A stretch of 64,000 nt of DNA from Cordilura impudica (lineage: Eukaryota; Arthropoda; Insecta; Diptera; Scathophagidae), in the NCBI GenBank assembly GCA_963682025.1, contig OY821521.1, positions 198,597,526 through 198,661,525 of the forward strand, given 5' to 3'. The notes under the pieces were generated by a model that saw only the letters and a program-made list of their open reading frames with translations, searched no databases and had not been told where the DNA came from. This document shows, one piece after another, positions 23,216 to 33,981 of this stretch (within the stretch, counting starts at the first letter, position 1; every line of letters starts with the position of its first letter). The translations under genes and the position numbers were made by a program.

Positions 23216-24531
23216 TAGGGTGGCCCTTCATTATATGGAACAAAAAAGTGTTCAAACTCTCGATCTCACCCCCTAGAAATATGCAAATAGGAAAAAAACT
23301 AAGAAATACAAAGTTTTGGGACAATCAAAAAACATTTAGTCGTGCCTCAACGCGATTGATAATTTCAAGTGTGTTTATATGGGGAAAATATGACTGTTTT
23401 TTAGATTTTTCGAAAATTTCGTTCTATAGTGTAAAAGTTGTTATATAATTCGGGATCAGTGTTAAATTATTCTTTCAAAAAGCTAAAAAACTTAAAAATC
23501 GAATGAAACCTCGTCAAGAAATGGCAAATGCCCCAGACCACTTTTGTGCCAAATAAAAGTAGGTCATGAAATTTGATGGCATTTTTTTCAACTTTGAGAA
23601 ATTGTTTAAAGCCATAACTTTTTTTGGTCTCTATACTCAATACTGCATATATTGTTTTATTACCACGTTGTTAACCTATTGAGCATTGAGACCGAAAATG
23701 GGAAATTTTTTTGATAAAATTTTGAAAACTCCTTTTTCAAGTTTTAAAAAATTTTCTTAAACAAAATTTAAATGGATCTGACACTTTAAGGTTTTGTTAA
23801 GTGCATGTTACAGATTAATTGTGTGAATTTTGAAGTAAACCCCTATGCCAGAATTTTTTTTGACAAGGATTTTATTTTTGCGGATTTCGAGAAAAATGGG
23901 ATTTTTGTAAAATATTTTGTAAATGTACTCTTTCTAAATACATTGCATGAAAATTCATCACTATTCTATTTTTAAATGTTATATTTGATCTTAGTAGCCT
24001 GGGGTTTCGGAAAAAATAATATGACACCATTAACCCTTTTGGAATTGGGGTCACATATGACCCCAAGCTAATAAAAGACAATTTATTCAAAAAGATCAAA
24101 TATTTTGTAAGGGCTGTCCAGTTTTTAGATGCAATGCTTAAAATATAATAACGAAATGTGTAGAACTTCCGTTCCTAAAATTTGGGATTAATCCGAGAAT
24201 ATTAACCCATTATTTGCCAAGGCCAGCTTTGGATTTTAAGATATGTTTAAATAAAAATTACCGAAAACTAGTTTTTCTATTAAACTCGATGAAACCACTA
24301 TTTAGAGTTTAAGAAAAATAATTCAGTTAATTTTTATTTATTTAACCCTTCAGTGCTCCTGGGATCAAAATAATCCATTGTGATATATCTTTGGTAAAAT
24401 TATCTGCTTATCTGTCGCGAATATAAATTAAAATAACTTTTAACCAATTTTGTTATAAACTTTTTTTATGTATTATAAAAACTAGGGGGTGAGACCGAGA
24501 GTATGAACACTTTTTTATTAAGGCCACCCTA
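23216..24531. mobile_element. palindromic hAT-like element, copy 2 (right arm almost deleted)
   Basis: Begins TAGGGTGGCCCTTCATTATA and ends AAGGCCACCCTA. Flanks ATGGACAC (23208-23215) and ATGGATAC (24532-24539) form an 8-bp target duplication with one mismatch. The left arm is complete to about 24460 and matches copy 1 base by base over long stretches. Of the right arm only the last ~50 bases remain (24481-24531). No transposase. This copy gives the best evidence for 8-bp duplications and therefore for hAT-type mobilisation. Confidence 0.8.
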
Positions 24532-24660
24532 ATGGATACACAGAAGGACGGAACGGACGGACAGACGGACATAGCTAAATCAACTCAGAAAATGACTTAT
24601 CGGAACAAAGTCATTATGCCCTGACCAGATAGCGGTATAGGTTATTAATACCGAAAAGAC
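24532..24660 (-). repeat. family B fragment, right of the nested element
   Basis: ACACAGAAGGACGG and GGACGGACAGACGGACAT are the complement of the family B GTCY tract. AAATCAACTCAGAAAATGA matches the end of the reversed copy at 44755-45400. Together with 23140-23215 it rebuilds one interrupted copy. Confidence 0.65.
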
Positions 24661-26430
24661 ACTGAAAACACTGCCAACTACGATTTTCGAAATTGATCTT
24701 ATAACTATGAAACACTGGTAGTTTTGTCATTGTTGTTCTATAAATGTACCGTTAGTTCAAAAAAGTTCATCTCTTGATGTCTGTACTCTTTACTAAATAT
24801 AGAGTTTGTTTAGAAAATATTCTTTCCGTACAGTCCGATTTTCTGGTGCTATAGTAATAAATTAAGTGACACCCAATAATTATGAAACGGACCTTATACA
24901 AATATTTGAGCTATGTACATGTAAGATAAAACTACATGTATAGATATTTTAAATGTACCATAATTTTTTTGCGTGTATGCACGCAATGCCGGAATACATA
25001 GTAGAAACAATTTTGCTGTGTTGTTATTAATTAAAAAAAATAAATAAAAAATAATACAAAATACCGGTCGCTTTTTTGAAACAGGTTTGAATGCAACACA
25101 AAATATTGAATTGGGATGAATTTTTGAAAACTCAATTTATAGCAGTAGGTCGTCCTGCCTAAGATTTTTTTAGAATACTTTTTTTCTTTTTTTTTTAGGA
25201 TATGGCTACATTTAGATTTTATTCATTAAATTTAACATATGCTTATGATTCAAACATATTGATACATGAATTAAAAAAATAATAAATATGTACATTTGTA
25301 TACTCGTATGTGTAAAAAAAATATATAAATAAATTGTATCTTCAATTAAGATAAGATAACAACTAAATTATAAATGTTAGGAAATTATAATTATAAGTGG
25401 TTTTTCTATATTTTGTATTTGTTGTTTTTTGTCTTTTTAGTTCTGATACTGATCGTAAATCATCATCTGGTTACATTCCTTCGTTTTTTTATTCATTTCA
25501 AAGAATTTCTATTTTAACAGTTGTTTTGTTAGCTGTTGACATTTTTCGGCTTTTCTTTTTTTCTTCTTCTTCTTTAGCTTGTTACAAAGGAAACTCATAA
25601 ACTATATTCTATAAGGATATTATGACATTTGGCCATTGTGTAGTGAGTGACCCTTAATATATGGCTCATGGTCATATTTTTTTGAATTTTTATTCAATAT
25701 AAACTTAAAAAAACAAGGACCTAGGCTTTGTTGTGGTTAATGAAAATTAGGATTTTACGTGTAAATCATTTTTGTATTGGTCGAAAAATTAATGTCATAA
25801 ATCAAAGTTTCGTTTTTTTTTTTAAATAATTGTTCATAATTTTCGATATTGTTGTAAAACAAAACTAAGCGCTATAATTACCATTAAAGAAAATATTTTT
25901 CTATTTAAAGAACATTTCATAAAATAAATATAAATCATTAAAATTGTTCACAGCATTTGGTGAATGAAAAACAAAGCAAAACAAATATTATTTATGATTT
26001 ACACACGGTGGTTCAAAAGCCAGTATGATGGGAAAATATTAGTTTTTTTTAACATAAAATACCACTTAAAAATATTGAAAAATATTATAGTCACGGAATA
26101 CCAAAAATCTAATATCATACGGGTGTCAAAAAAAAAAAAAAAACAAACATTAGGTATAATCACAATCAGACCGGTGCGGTACATTTTTGCGTTGCGGAAA
26201 AATAAATACCCAACAGAACAACAGATAACGGCGCGTAGAACACTTTTTCAACTTAAATAAAATTACTCATAAATTATTGTTGCACAAATGAGATCTCAGT
26301 GCAGTTCGTCGATCAAATCTACAAATCCACCAATTCAATCAAGCTAGCTGAACTATTTTAGCCTCAGCAAAACAGAATGGCAGAATTACTTTTTCCCAAA
26401 ATAATTCTAAAATCAAAAATATAAATATTG
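24661..26430. other. AT-rich non-coding stretch
   Basis: No protein family could be recognised. An acceptor-like TTTTTGTCTTTTTAG at about 25440 precedes a short open frame (SDTDRKSSSGYIPSF), but the frame soon becomes Phe/Ser-rich low complexity, so I do not call an exon. Poly-A runs occur near 26130. Confidence 0.45.
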
Positions 26431-26431
26431 T

Positions 26432-29210
26432 TTATTATTTTATTTATTTTATTAATAGATTTTGTATATACGTATTTAATTCATTTAATTCATTTACAAT
26501 ATGATTAATATCTAAATCTATATATGGCATAACATAATTGTTGTAAGCCAGATTGGCACTAATATAGGCAAGCAAATTTCATTTACATAGTAATGATTTT
26601 TTATAATTTTTAATAAAAATAACGAGGTAATTTATAAGTTTGCATTTTCATTTAGGATTAAAAAATAAATTCATTTAAAATAAATCTTCTATATCTTAAA
26701 CAAACTTCTATATATTTATACAGGGAGAAAAAGTTAAAGCCATTTAGTATACATATGAACTTCATTTAAATTTAGTATGGATTTACCAAAATATTGTATT
26801 CTAAATTCTTTGTATATAGGGCAAACACCGATGAAGTGAAGTGTGTTTTCCGAAGCATCTAAATTGGAAATTGTACAAATACCAGTAGCGTTATTTTTGA
26901 AGGACCTTGCATTCAAGTCTAATAAGCCACCTCTAGCCCTTATTATTAAACTGAGTGTACGAGAAGAGAAACTTGAATTATATAATGATGAAATATTGTA
27001 AGCCAGTTTTGCATATAGATCGTGAAACTCTGAACTTGAAGTATTTTCAATATAATCATTACGGTCTTGGGTTTTAAGTTGGTTTAATATAAGTTTCCAC
27101 TGTCTACTTAGTGGTGTTGTTGAATTAGCAGGGGTAAATTGTATATTCTGACAAAGATTTTCCTACTCCTTAGCCCAATATATTTTTTTCTATAACTTTT
27201 AAAGCGAAAATGCGAGGCAATCTGTGAGAATTCATATTTAGTACTTTATTGATGTAGCAAAGGTGTAGTCTTAAGGTAGATACGTATAGTGACTCTAGGT
27301 TTGTTTTTATATACAGCATGTAATTAGGTGTTGCGTTTGAAAGGTACAGCATCTTTTTAATAAGAAATCTAAATAGTTTTTCACCCTCATCATATTTTAC
27401 ATAGCCCCTTACTTGTGCAGCATATAGCACAATAGATCTGGAAGCTGCTTGAAATATTTTCAGCTTATTATTTTGAGAAATTTTCGGGTTGTTTATATAT
27501 TTCGACCAAGTAGAGTTTATCGCCAGTTTCGAGGCAGCTAATTTGTTGTTTAAGTGTTTTCTAAAGGACAGATTATATGCGATGTCCACTCCTAGATATT
27601 TATAGCTGTTCACAATCTCAATACTATTGTCAAATTTGATGAGAACGAAATACCACTATTTTAGATTTATCTAGATTAACACTTAAGGCCCACGTTGAAC
27701 AGTAATTATATAAGCAATCAATCATTTTCTGCAGTTCTGTTGAAGTATCTGATAGGATAACTAGGTTATCGGCGTAGAGCAGTATTTTAACATTAACGTC
27801 CGCAACATTTACTCCTCCTGGTAACACATCTGCTAAATCATTAACATATAAAGAGAATAATAGGGGGCTTAATACACAACCCTGTTTTACGCCTATTTCG
27901 ACGGCAAAAGGCTCGGAAAAAGGGTTACTATCCCAAATATAACTTTCGGTATCTTCATACAAGTGTTGTAAAATTCTTATTATTTTCGAAGACATACCAG
28001 GGCACGAGAGCTTGTAGAATAGACTATTACGAGGTATCCTATCAAAGGCGCACGATAAATAAACAAAGAAAGCAAATGTATTCTTGTTGATGGCTTTGTT
28101 TAAATTCACAATATTAACGAGATTGAAAATATTGTCAACGGTTGAATAATTCTTTCTAAAACCAGCTTGGAATTCATTTAAAATCATGTTACGATCGATC
28201 CAATCCGTTAAACGATTGAGTATAATGGAATTATATATTTTGCATAAGGTATTAATTAGCGATAACCCACGATAGTTTGATGTAAGATTAGGATCACCTT
28301 TTTTGAAAAGAGGTATCAGTATTGCTCTTTGGGAACTGGTAGGGATTTTTTCGTATTGGAATATTTTGTTAAAGACCGATAACATTTCATTAATAAAAGA
28401 AAGAGGAGCGTTTTTATAAAATTAATAGCAGATACCATCTTGACCAGGTGATTTATTATCTTTAAGTGATTTTAAAACGGAAGAAATTTCACACATTTCC
28501 ATGGGAGAGTCTAGGAAGGCATCAATAAAATACGGCATTGACCTGCTAATAATCTGGGAATTAACATTCGCTTGAAATAACCTACAAAAATGTTAACGAA
28601 AATCATCGGCATTTAATGAACCTTTTACTGCATACGAACGCGATCGCATAGAGTTAAAAAGCTTCCACCATTCACTGCTGTGAAATGTCAGCCTGTTTAA
28701 TTGCTCAATATTTTTATTATACAAATTCATTTTCTTTTCATTATATGTCCTAAGATAAGAAGCTCTAGATGCAAAATATCGAGATTTGTTTACAGTATTG
28801 TGATTTTTCTGTAACGCCTAAGACCTATTAGCATATATTTTCTAGCACGAGCACATTGCCAGTCAAACCATTTCTGTTTGGGATCACAAAAACGTTTTTA
28901 AATTTTAGTAACATTAGCTGTCCTTATTTTGTGACATAGTTGATCAACCAAATCATCAGCCGATTCATTAGACTGAAGATCAACATTACTCGCAAGTATA
29001 GATAGATTATCTTTGTATTTAGCAGAAAATTTACTATTCCATCGCAGTCTTTGAATTGTATTATTTACTTTAGTATTAACAACACGGCATGATGATTTAA
29101 TTTTTAAGCATAGTGGCATGTGGTCAGAGTATGGCTTGGAAGCAATAAAGAAATCTTCAACATATTGTAGAAAGTTAAGTGAAGTTGAATTTAGATTTTT
29201 ATAACTTTAA
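26432..29210 (-). mobile_element. 5'-truncated non-LTR retrotransposon
   Basis: Minus-strand order is: end of an APE-type endonuclease (SKPYSDHMPLCLKIK near 29135-29095), linker, reverse transcriptase (28385-27630), thumb/connection region (27613-27170) and a Cys/His knuckle-like C-terminus (26916-26734). An A-rich (AATAA)n tail lies near 26462-26432. The 5' part, including most of the endonuclease and any ORF1, is missing at about 29210, as expected for incomplete target-primed reverse transcription. It is bounded upstream by the transposon region at 29.2-34 kb. Confidence 0.8.
26734..29119 (-). pseudogene. non-LTR reverse transcriptase, catalytically dead
   Basis: The 251-residue frame (28385-27630) carries the fingers segment NYRGLSLINTLCKIYNSII, FQAGFRKNYSTVDNI, motif A as FFVYLSCAFDRIPR, EIGVKQGCVLSPLLFSLYVN and motif C as LLYADNLVIL. 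In active enzymes motif A begins F-V-D-L and motif C is Y/F-A-D-D. Here Tyr 109 replaces the first Asp and Asn 207 replaces the last, so polymerase activity is lost. A frameshift separates 27630 from the next frame (27613-27170), which has YKYLGVDIAYNLSFRKHL. The last frame has CTISNLDASENTLHFIGVCP, where one knuckle Cys has become Ser. Stops break the linker at 28400-28900. Confidence 0.85.
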
Positions 29211-29790
29211 GAAAAATACGAAAAATTTTTGCACTTCACAGAAAAAAATTACGACAAATCAATTGTCATAGTAAATACCATTTTCGTAAATACAAATAAT
29301 TTTTTATTTGAAAAGGCACCAACAACCGATATTGTAAATACAATAAATATTTTTGTTACTTAAAATGTTTAACACTCAACAATTTTTTATAACAACGAGT
29401 TTGTCATATTAACAACAAAATTGTTAACATTCAACGATTAAAATTTATTAATGTGTTAGTAATATTGAGCAATTATATGGTTACTAGTTAATCACATGTT
29501 CAACAGTGGATTTGTCATATTGAAAAAAGAATTTGTTACTTCTATATACTGAAGAAATAAAATTAAATTTAAATTTTTTTTAATGATTTTTATTTTTTTT
29601 TTGTCTAATTCAAAATACAAGAGCACAGATTAATTATTAAAAGTAAAAGTTTAATAGATAAATTAAAGTTGGCTGAAATTGACAAATTGCAAATAATAAA
29701 AAAATATATTAAATTATATTTGTTTTAAAAATAATAATATTGGACTAATAGAATTATTGTAATTATTAAATTCAGTTACAAACTAATAAC
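29211..29790. other. non-coding flank of the transposon at 29.8-34.0 kb
   Basis: Contains repeated short words (TTTGTCATATT at about 29400 and 29512, TTTGTTACTT at about 29352 and 29533, TTAACA and ACAATTTT variants), which look like subterminal repeats of the neighbouring transposon. A possible terminus CACTTCACAG lies near 29233. I could not find a convincing inverted partner near 34.1 kb. Confidence 0.4.
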
Positions 29791-31549
29791 TTAATTTAAT
29801 ATTTGATTTATAACTGCAGTAACTTTCAAACTATGTTTGGATTTTGGCATTTCATAAAAAAATGACTGCATAAAAAGAAAAAAAATATTAGACTGCTTTG
29901 GGAACTCAAGGTTAAATAAATACATAAGCTTGTACAAAATGTCTATAGCTGTCAAACACTTGAGAATTGGATATTTTATTTCATCGTCGCAGTACAGAGT
30001 AATACTTTTAACATCCCAAATTTCTCCAACCACTAAAAGTAGAGGTTGTATGTGTGACTTTTGGATTTTAAGCAAATTAAGTTTTGCGTTTATTTCCTCC
30101 TGTGTCTTGCCAATAATAGCAAACGATTGTTGTGAATCTTCTACAGAAAACTTCTTGCGTTGCTTTGATCCACTGGAATCTGTTAAAACCGTTAATGTCG
30201 GTGGTAGTAAATGGTGCAGTAACCAAAAGGTACCGAATATTTTAGATTCTAAAAAATATAAATAATTATTTATATTAAAATATTATTTTGATAGTTGTTA
30301 GTTTTTGTGTTTACCTTCGTTACAAGTTTTAACTTTTTCTAAAATGGACAATGCTGCAGAATTAACAATTTTACTTTTAAGTAAGTCAAACAATTTGTCT
30401 GCATACTGGGCCCATTTAACTTCGATGTTTTTAGCTTCAGGGAACTTATTGCAAAAATCCATATCAACCTGTAAATAAAATATAATTGGAGATGCATATA
30501 TAGAAAATATTTTAACAAACAAAAGTATTTTATGCACAAACCAAATGATATCCTGAAGTTCTTTTGTATTCTGGCCATTGAGTAAGTATATCAAAGGTGG
30601 TCTTCATATCCTTAATTTGATTTAATCTATAGTTAGTACACTTTCTCCAGTATAGATCAAACTCATCCATAGTTATAGTAGCATTCCTCAAACATTAGAG
30701 AGAAAACTCTGCGTCTGGTTCAGGATCTATACAAATAAAAAAAACAAGGAGACTAACTTGAAACAAGTGTAAAACAATTTAAAGAAATAATGCATACCAT
30801 AAGACACAATTTCTTGTTCTTTGGGTATATTTTCTGTCAGTAAGGGTTTATTTTGACGCTTTAAATTGTGAATTTTATTATACAATCTGCCTCTCTTTCC
30901 AGTTTTGTAATAACTCTAAAAAAGATATTAGCCATATTATTTTATTCTTTATAATTTAAAATATATTTTACTTACCATTTTTTCTGTTGGAAATATGGTA
31001 CAAATTTGTTGTTCAATGTTTGTACAATCTGCTAGAGTACTTTTATATCCCTTAACTTCAATATATTTTGCTATATTATTAATTAATAGTACACGAACTT
31101 CCTCACTAAACAATTGCTTTTCCTCATAATTTTTTATTATTTTTGTTCCCACATTTGTATCTTTCAACATATACGTAAGAGTTGGAATATTAGTTTTATT
31201 ATCATCAGATACATTTTCACTTTGTCTACCCTCAAATATCTTTTTAGCTGAAGCGGTCTCTGATATCCATATCTTAAGATGGTGCTCAAAAGCAGCTTGA
31301 TCTCCAACTGATATGTTTTGAAACAGTTTGTTGATGTGATTTTTATTGAGGTATTGTAGAACTTCTATAGTTATACTTTGATCTATTGAAAATGTAATTC
31401 AAAATTTTTAGTATTCATGATAAAAAAAAATGAAAAACTATATAATACTTACCGCGTAAGTGAGTGTATATATGCGAGAGTTTCCATTGGCTTAATAGTT
31501 TGAATAAATCCGAAATGTTATCAGTAATATCTAACTGATTTTGATTTTC
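29791..31549 (-). pseudogene. six-exon SAMD3-like gene with SAM-like N-terminus, one nonsense codon
   Basis: Exons on the minus strand: 31549-31453, 31382-30976, 30915-30798, 30726-30542, 30468-30315, 30248-29791. Every intron (70, 60, 71, 73 and 66 bases) begins GT and ends AG, and all phases join, giving about 472 codons. The first exons encode ISDLFKLLSQWKLSHIYTHL and VLQYLNKNHINKLFQNI, a SAM-like domain. The middle has SYYKTGKRGRLYNKIHNLKR. The last exon has KLNLLKIQKSHIQPLLLVV and CLTAIDILYKLMYLFNLEFP. This layout recalls SAMD3-like proteins common in fish, cnidarian and insect genomes (from memory). A TAA at 30697-30695 interrupts the fourth exon, yet the frame continues unchanged after it. 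No ATG precedes the first exon, so it needs splicing from upstream. Molecular function is unknown; SAM domains usually mediate protein or RNA contacts. Confidence 0.7.
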
Positions 31550-31610
31550 CTTATAGTTTATAAAAAAAATTTAATTAATATATATTATGGTAACATGATT
31601 TTAATTTTAC
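31550..31610 (-). other. predicted 61-base intron joining transposase to SAM exon
   Basis: On the minus strand GTAAAATT follows the codons for SGKQF, and a T-rich tract plus ACTATAAG precedes GAAAATCAAAATCAG. Splicing would skip the transposase stop at 31577-31575 and keep phase 0 into the SAM exon. Length and T tract fit fly short introns. The AAG acceptor is acceptable but not the strongest. If unspliced, the transposase ends in KLKSCYHNIY, so both products are conceivable. Confidence 0.5.
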
Positions 31611-33981
31611 AAATTGTTTGCCAGAATGAGTTTGTACCATATCAACGGGAGGCCCCAAGAGGTCTTCAATTTTCAATATGTCATAAAAGTTTGTAGTGGT
31701 CCGAATTTCAAAAGCGGAATAATGAATGTTGTATTCAGTCAGCACCTTTCTACAACACAGAAACACCTCACCGGTACTTGTTGTGGCAATACATATTAAT
31801 GTGTATAAAATGATGTCCTGTTTTACATTTGCAATAAACAAGTTTTCGCTATATTTATACCCGTAAATTTTTGCTTCTCTATACAATGTTATATTTTTGA
31901 CATCTATTCCGATTTTACGACTAATAACTTCTTTGGTTTTTAAATCTATTAAATGGGTTTTAAATATGAAGTCTTTATTTGGTGAAGGATTTAAGATAAT
32001 ATTTGCGAACCTCATCTGCTGCTTAAATGCAAAAGATTTAGGAACATTTCTACGTGAAGTTATTATATGTGAATATATTTTATATTCTTTGTGTTTAGCT
32101 TCATATTTATAAGCCCATATATTTCTTAATGGTCCACATTTTCTAATTATCATAGGGTAGTGAACAAGAAAATGAAACTTGGGTGTTAATTTTTTTTTGA
32201 ATAGATTCTGATAATTTCTGTTAATAACTTCAATTTTTTTTTCTATTTGTAACAACAATTCGTTAGAAACTTCATAACAAATCAAATCTTCTAATAGTTC
32301 TAGAAAGTTTAAAATGTATTTCCAAACTTCATCGCCATATGGAATAAGATCTCCCAAGAGTAGTGGAAGATAATGACAGAAGGCCATCATTTGACTGGCA
32401 GATAACTTCAATCTTCTATTTTCTAACTCTTTTATCAAAATTTGTTTTTTTTTCACTGCCTTTGTCCTTATTTACATAGGAAAAAGTTTCTAATCTTGAG
32501 TTGAGGCAATTTAAATCGAAATATTTCATCGTTTTTATAAAATAAAGTAACGATTCAGCAAAAATATAATGGCAGGTGCCTTCGAAAATATCATGCATCA
32601 GGTCTACACTGAAGTTCTCAGTGGCATGAAATGATGGGATTGTATTGAAGACACAATTTGAAACTATTCCAGTTTCAGAAGGGGCATTAACTCTTACCGC
32701 TTTTCTGTAATTTATCCTATTTCTAATTAAATTAATGTCTTCCACCGATGATTTTTGAGCTTCGTCCTTTTTCATTTTGCAAAATCTGCAGTAATAGTTT
32801 GATGAAAACGATTTAGTGAAATTGAGGATTGAGTTTATCCCAAGATTGTCACCAAGGATTAGCCCCATAATAAAATGTACAGTTTTTAAACCAGTGGGGG
32901 TTTTAATTTCAATTCCGTCAGTTTTAAGTTTTTTTAAAGCATCTACCAATGGCTCAAAACACTCATTAGTACCATATTTTTTAATATCAGCAGATTTAAT
33001 TGAATATGCTAGGAATACAGTGTTTAATTTTGACGTTTTGTAAGGAAGGCAGGGGAAACTGTAGTATACGTTGCACATGACTTGTTTTGTTGATTTGGAG
33101 CCGATGACATTATTGATGCCAAAATCGTCGACGTAGATAAAATATGGAATTAATATTTTTTGCGGATAAATTCTTGTTTTTTGAGTCCACAGATCCCCTT
33201 GTATGAAATTGATGACGTTTATATTACTTTTTATTTCTTCCATGTGGAGTAAAACTTCATTAAGGAAGTCTTTATATTCAAATATTTGTTTGAATTGAAA
33301 CTCCAAAGGCATAATTGTACCTGTAGGGTTTTGCGAATTTCCAATTTTTATCGTTTGGGGATTTGATAACAAATCCATTTCTTTCATACGTTTTTCAAAT
33401 CTATATTCAGTTTTGATTTCTTTAAATAACTCAATAACATCATTAAAAGCTGTGGTTGTATTTGAATTTTGTAATAAAATTTCTGGAAAAGATTTTTTAA
33501 GAAAATCAATAATTGCAGCTACAATGTGCATCTCCACTTTCTCCCTTATTTTATTAACATCTGCTCTTGATATATTATTAATTGAATGTAATGATAACAA
33601 AAATTTACTGGCGGAATCTCGCATAGTTTTTAAATATTCATTGTACAAATCTTTGTCAACAATGATATTTGAAGGTGATGAATATAAACTTTGTGAATTA
33701 ATATCCATCTCACGATTTTCACGTTGATCTATTTGTGAATAATTCAACGGCAGTTCCTCTTGAGACCTTATATTCACATTTAATTCCTTAAAATGATTTA
33801 ACACATGTTTTTTAAATGATTTTTTTAAGGAAAATTTTTGAAAGCATTCCTTGAAATTGCACATATAAATTTTGTATTCTCCGACAAAGGTGCAATCCCG
33901 CAAATGGATAAAAAACTCATTTGGACAAACGAACGCTTCGTCGCACAAAAAACACTTTATGGTATTTACCATTTGTTGCAT
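31575..33981 (-). CDS. C2H2/C2HC zinc-finger DDE transposase (EnSpm/CACTA-like), one frameshift
   Basis: A 521-codon frame (33981-32416) and a 293-codon frame (32456-31575) overlap by 41 bases and join at a run of nine T (plus strand, 32445-32453), giving about 800 residues. Residues 10-30 form a C2HC finger (C10, C13, H26, C30) and 41-63 a C2H2 finger (C41, C46, H59, H63), the likely DNA-binding end. The DDE core shows YVDDFGINNVIGSK (D285/D286), LILGDNLGINSIL (D378), a CRFCKM pair after it and FSVDLMHDIFEGTCHY (D464, E467). The second frame has LSASQMMAFCHYLPLLLGD and TPKFHFLVHYPMIIRKCGPL. The product would cut and integrate the element in the nucleus. The start ATG precedes the first finger by nine codons. 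The superfamily name is from memory; the DDE motifs are visible. Confidence 0.8.

Noticed and set aside
25397..25600. Possible exon after TTTTTGTCTTTTTAG
   Set aside because: The frame begins plausibly (SDTDRKSSSGY) but turns into Phe/Ser-rich low complexity with no donor site or partner exon.
33413..33727. Plus-strand open frames opposite the transposase (also at 31614, 31897, 32816)
   Set aside because: Mirror frames of the minus-strand transposase, which has recognisable domains; these have none.
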